In this document: positions 7,003 through 9,401 of the stretch, in pieces
Layout of the letters: each line of letters starts with the position of its first letter
How positions within the stretch are numbered: the stretch's first letter is position 1
From: Desulfurococcales archaeon
GTDB taxonomy: Archaea; Thermoproteota; Thermoprotei_A; Sulfolobales; Desulfurococcaceae
NCBI GenBank assembly: GCA_015521265.1
Contig: WAON01000197.1
Coordinates: forward strand, 1-9,401
Direction: 5' to 3'
DNA: 9,401 bases
The notes under the pieces: model-generated
Database searches by the model: none
Told to the model about the DNA's origin: nothing
The model's input: only the letters and a program-made list of their open reading frames with translations
Program-made: the position numbers and the translations under genes

Positions 7003-7013
7003 CCATATAATTT
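7003..7013 (+). promoter_or_regulatory. Candidate TATA box for the membrane protein cluster
   Basis: CCATATAATTT on the + strand is a plausible TATA element, with a start site expected near 7030 and a leader of about 35 bases. A second possibility is TTTATTG at 7035-7041, which would put the start site almost on the ATG at 7065 and give a leaderless message; the lack of a good ribosome binding site before 7065 suits that. Upstream lies a weak GGATA-N9-TATCC inverted repeat (6981-6999) that could be a protein-binding site. Confidence 0.35.
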
Positions 7014-7016
7014 CAT

Positions 7017-7038
7017 TAAACCCGGTAGAGTGGGTTTA
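7017..7038. repeat. Inverted repeat in the divergent promoter region
   Basis: TAAACCC and GGGTTTA form a perfect seven-base stem with an eight-base loop. It is followed on the + strand by T-rich TTGTTTTATT. No + strand gene ends nearby, so it is not an obvious terminator for a neighbour. Its position near the expected start site of the membrane cluster suggests an operator or a leader hairpin. Confidence 0.4.
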
Positions 7039-7064
7039 TTGTTTTATTCTGCGGGTTCGCCGGG

Positions 7065-7514
7065 ATGAGCAGGGATATTGAAAGGGTCTACTATGTAGTC
7101 TTTACGGTATTGTTGGTATTTGTTATTGCTCTCGGCGTTTCTAGTTGTTCTTCGGCGTGTTGGGGGTTTAATGGTTATTTACGATTAGCGAATTTTTCCA
7201 GCCGGAATACGGGTTTTTTATTATCGGGTAATTGGGTTTTGAATCTATTTCTTCAATTCTATCTTGGACTGTTTTTTCTCGTTGCAAATATTTTTGGTGT
7301 ATTAACGGGGCGTAAGCCTTGCATCTACACCGCTATAATATCAGCTGTATCAATGATATTTATTGAAATTATGATAAATGGATACTTCTACCCGGCTTTT
7401 CCACGTTATGCAGGGATTGGGAGTATTTATTCATTATTAGTTTTCGCCTGCATGACCCTCATAGTTATAATTCAAATATTCATACCACTGCTATACAAGT
7501 ATCGGAGCCATTGA
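7065..7514 (+). CDS. Unidentified four-helix membrane protein, first gene of the membrane cluster
   Basis: I do not recognise this 149-residue protein. It has four likely transmembrane helices at about 9-26, 57-81, 85-106 and 119-143. The first helix ends in GVSSCSSACWG, giving a CxxxC pair (Cys28, Cys32) near the membrane surface. VSSC also resembles a lipobox, although three further helices make a lipoprotein unlikely. A loop of about 30 residues between helices 1 and 2 holds Ser and Asn residues. Glu101, in the third helix (IFIEIMING), is a membrane-buried acid that could matter for ion movement. Size and helix count are like MrpB-type or other small subunits of complex-I-related systems, but no motif confirms it. 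The next gene begins ten bases after its stop, so the two are almost certainly cotranscribed. Start ATG 7065 has no good ribosome binding site. Confidence 0.75.
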   Translation: MSRDIERVYYVVFTVLLVFVIALGVSSCSSACWGFNGYLRLANFSSRNTGFLLSGNWVLNLFLQFYLGLFFLVANIFGVLTGRKPCIYTAIISAVSMIFIEIMINGYFYPAFPRYAGIGSIYSLLVFACMTLIVIIQIFIPLLYKYRSH

Positions 7515-7524
7515 GGGATGGATA

Positions 7525-8763
7525 ATGCTACTATTCCCCTACGCATTATGGCTACTCTTAGCAACAATTGCTATTGATAAGCTTGGCGTCCGGTATAAGT
7601 GGTATGCTTTATCATTAGGCGCTGCTTCTCTAGGTATGTTTATCTATGATACGGTAAGGATTGTTAGTAGCCAGTTGATAGTGCCTTACTCGTTATCTAT
7701 GCTTCCCTTGATCTATAACTTGCCTATCTCAACAATTATCATTATCGATCAATTAACGGCTGTTACTTCTTCCCTAGCTGTTTTCTACTATCTATTAAGG
7801 ATCTTTAATAATACCAGCGATGCCGGGCTTGGCGTCTTAGTTGTTTTGATGATCTTGCTTGTTTCTAGTATTGATCTTGTCGTATGGTTGTTGACCATCG
7901 CCTTATTATTTGTATTATCTAGGGCCTGCTTCCTAAATAATTATCGTAAACTACCAGCTATAACAATGCTTCTACTATTCCTGGCTCTAACCATAACTGG
8001 TAGCCCGAACCTTGCTTATTTCTCGAGCCTCTACCTCCACAAATTAATACCAAGGGTTTTCTACGATCTGTATTACGTATTAGTTTTAAGTAGTTTCTCG
8101 ACTATCACATTAGTTTACGGCGGGATTAATCCTTTAAAGAAAAATACTGGGAACCACCGGGGTTTTTCCGAGCTAGTCTATCTCTCTCTTATAATGGTTT
8201 TGCTGAGGATAAGTTACACCTTCCTATTAGATGATAAGCTACATTTATACTATGGATTAATCTATACTATTCTAGGCCTCTACACTATTTACTCCATAGT
8301 TCTGGGAGGAGGTAAGGATGCCTGGAGTAGTAGAGTATATTGGAACTCTATACCGCTCCTAGTCTTTTGGGCTATTGGTTCTGAACCTGTATCGCTCGTA
8401 TTATTGTGGGGTTTATTATACCTAGTAATCCTTATCTTGGAGGAGGTTCTCCCGAATAATAATGCGTTTAACCACTTATCCTATAGTGGGATCTATCCCT
8501 TCCCCGGCTTTATTGCTTGGGGCGTTTTACTCGGTGTTTTAGCTTCTATTAATCCTATCCTACTAATATCTGTCCTACTACCTTTCATCATCAGATCCTC
8601 TAGTATCATTTATGGTTTGAGGGGTTTTGTCGGTAGTTTCCCTTACGTGTTGCTTAGTTTATTTATTGGTGTTGTAGTTGTACTTTACTACGGGTTTTTC
8701 ATCGTGCCCTTCAGTAGTTATCTAGTCGAGTTTACTATTTATAGAAACATTGTGATTTGGTGA
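7525..8763 (+). CDS. Polytopic membrane protein, possibly a degenerate NuoL/M/N-MrpD-like antiporter subunit
   Basis: A 412-residue protein with about 12-14 hydrophobic helices and short loops. Its layout follows the proton-antiporter subunits of complex I, Mrp and membrane-bound hydrogenases. IIIIDQLTAVTSSLAVFYYLL (71-91) resembles the early xIDxLSA helix; its first part is IIIIDQLTA. SSIDLVVWLLTIALLFVLSR (114-133) resembles the TM4-TM5 region. YSIVLGGGKDAWSSRV (256-271) resembles the segment around DLKRLLAYSS. PFPGFIAWG (325-333) sits where the family has its xGxPPxxGF loop. The conserved TM5 Glu and the TM7 Lys are not evident, and the family is usually 450-600 residues, so if homologous it is reduced and perhaps not ion-pumping. 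GAGGGATGG lies just upstream of ATG 7525. The stop is embedded in the next gene's ribosome binding site. That it is an integral membrane protein is secure; the family assignment is my inference. Confidence 0.8.
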   Translation: MLLFPYALWLLLATIAIDKLGVRYKWYALSLGAASLGMFIYDTVRIVSSQLIVPYSLSMLPLIYNLPISTIIIIDQLTAVTSSLAVFYYLLRIFNNTSDAGLGVLVVLMILLVSSIDLVVWLLTIALLFVLSRACFLNNYRKLPAITMLLLFLALTITGSPNLAYFSSLYLHKLIPRVFYDLYYVLVLSSFSTITLVYGGINPLKKNTGNHRGFSELVYLSLIMVLLRISYTFLLDDKLHLYYGLIYTILGLYTIYSIVLGGGKDAWSSRVYWNSIPLLVFWAIGSEPVSLVLLWGLLYLVILILEEVLPNNNAFNHLSYSGIYPFPGFIAWGVLLGVLASINPILLISVLLPFIIRSSSIIYGLRGFVGSFPYVLLSLFIGVVVVLYYGFFIVPFSSYLVEFTIYRNIVIW

Positions 8764-8764
8764 T
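8759..8764 (+). promoter_or_regulatory. Ribosome binding site of the 86-residue protein gene, containing the upstream stop
   Basis: GGTGAT includes the TGA stop (8761-8763) of the 412-residue protein gene. It is only three bases before ATG 8768 and nine before an in-frame TTG at 8774, so the true start could be either. The arrangement matches the atpA/atpB junction. Confidence 0.6.
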
Positions 8765-8767
8765 AGC

Positions 8768-9028
8768 ATGGGTTTGTCCGATATATTGCTGTATATTTAT
8801 ATTTCTTCACTTCTACTATCTCCACTATTCTATTATTATCTCGGGAAGCTTAATGGGGCTGGTAGTGGGTTTGACTATGATGAGTACTTGTATAACGTTA
8901 TACTTTCGAGAGCTGTAGGATTTTTCAAGAAGTTTGATCTGTTTCTTCGGAGGAACGGGTTTGACTCATATATTACATGGTTATCGATATTCTTAATCAC
9001 CGGGCTTATGGTGATGCTTATTGATTAA
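8768..9028 (+). CDS. Small two-helix membrane protein, possible detached C-terminal piece of an antiporter-like subunit
   Basis: An 86-residue protein with two hydrophobic helices (about 4-24 and 67-84) joined by a polar stretch containing FDYDEYLYNVILSRAV and KKFDLFLRRNGFD. This layout, a helix followed by an amphipathic tyrosine- and basic-rich stretch and a final helix, resembles the C-terminal end of NuoL/HyfB-type antiporter subunits. There, a WLYDxxxxxP-like amphipathic region precedes the last membrane helix. It directly follows the antiporter-like gene with a four-base gap, so the two may form one functional subunit made in two pieces. The similarity is of pattern only. ATG 8768 is the default start; TTG 8774 would remove two residues and has better spacing from GGTGAT. 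Its end overlaps the start of the next gene. Confidence 0.7.
   Translation: MGLSDILLYIYISSLLLSPLFYYYLGKLNGAGSGFDYDEYLYNVILSRAVGFFKKFDLFLRRNGFDSYITWLSIFLITGLMVMLID
9010..9015 (+). promoter_or_regulatory. Ribosome binding site of the last membrane protein gene
   Basis: A perfect GGTGAT lies five bases before TTG 9021, inside the 3' end of the 86-residue protein gene. It is the main reason for placing the next gene's start at the TTG. Confidence 0.7.
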
Positions 9029-9401
9029 CGAACTTATCACGTATCTAGTATTCCTAATATTTTTCCCCGGCTACCTAGCTCATTTTCTACTAATGAGAAT
9101 TCTTGATTATAAGGGAGCCTTAGTCCTTGTAACAAATACTGTTGCATTCGCGATACTAGTTCTATCATCTGGTTCCAGCTCGGCAATTATTAGTCTTATT
9201 TTTGCTTCATTAATCTTGTTACTTGGTTTGCTGATGGATTCTAGACCGGACGATTATTTATGGATCGTTTACGCGGTGTTTTTCAACATTGTGTTGAGTA
9301 CTGGTATTCTCTGGATCAATCGTTACTGGCTCGTTATACTTGGAGGCGTTATCCTGTTATTCATAATTAATACGCCCTTCCATAGTGATAGTGTTGAAGG
9401 T
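9021..9401 (+). CDS. Incomplete polytopic membrane protein, last gene of the cluster
   Basis: The frame starting at TTG 9021 stays open for 127 codons to the end of the window, so the 3' part is missing. It overlaps the previous gene by eight bases in another frame and has a perfect GGTGAT five bases upstream. The visible part is strongly hydrophobic with four or five helices, at about 5-25, 32-50, 53-72, 79-98 and 102-117. These are separated by short polar turns such as MRILDYKGA (25-33) and MDSRPDDY (72-79). A polar segment, NTPFHSDSVEG, begins near residue 117. I do not recognise the family. The early FFPGYLAHFLLMR stretch faintly recalls NuoH/HycD-like first helices, but no diagnostic motif is present. 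Its tight coupling suggests it belongs to the same membrane complex as its three neighbours. Confidence 0.75.
   Translation, partial: MINELITYLVFLIFFPGYLAHFLLMRILDYKGALVLVTNTVAFAILVLSSGSSSAIISLIFASLILLLGLLMDSRPDDYLWIVYAVFFNIVLSTGILWINRYWLVILGGVILLFIINTPFHSDSVEG

Noticed and set aside
1..9401. tRNA genes, CRISPR arrays, insertion sequences
   Set aside because: The window is almost fully coding; no cloverleaf, regularly spaced repeat, transposase motif or terminal inverted repeat was found by eye.
1..9401. High frequency of CTAG across the window as a special signal
   Set aside because: CTAG is spread evenly through genes and fits a genome-wide compositional habit of this kind of archaeon rather than a local feature.

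Overview
The window reads as a stretch of a hyperthermophilic crenarchaeal chromosome, most plausibly Desulfurococcales-like. That placement is inferred from the archaeal A-type ATP synthase genes, frequent TTG/GTG starts, perfect GGTGAT Shine-Dalgarno sequences, short or overlapping gene junctions and an abundance of CTAG. The genus cannot be fixed from sequence alone.

Left part (1-5556, + strand): the end of an A1Ao ATP synthase operon. An incomplete upstream gene, unrecognised but in the place where a stalk subunit such as AtpC is expected, overlaps a subunit F gene (atpF). Then come atpA, the catalytic A subunit, and atpB, the non-catalytic B subunit. atpA is interrupted in frame by a 532-residue intein placed exactly between the Lys and Thr of the Walker A P-loop. 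The intein carries intact splicing motifs and two LAGLIDADG homing-endonuclease motifs, and must leave before the ATPase can work. No atpD follows atpB.

Middle part (5594-6926, - strand): a two-gene unit convergent with the ATPase operon. Its first gene encodes a metallo-beta-lactamase-fold protein of the GCxHPG/GGFH/HCSG type (dihydropterin-phosphate-synthase-like), whose HxHxDH motif reads HIHTPH. Its second gene encodes a class II aldolase with complete zinc and catalytic residues. A short perfect hairpin sits between atpB and the aldolase gene.

Right part (7065-9401, + strand): a divergently transcribed cluster of four tightly packed integral membrane protein genes, the last running off the window and starting at a TTG with a perfect ribosome binding site. 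The 412-residue member looks like a strongly degenerate NuoL/M/N-MrpD-type antiporter subunit, and the 86-residue member resembles a detached C-terminal piece of such a protein. Together they may be the membrane arm of an uncharacterised respiratory or ion-translocating complex. This is the least explained part of the window.

No tRNA, rRNA, CRISPR array or insertion sequence was recognised.
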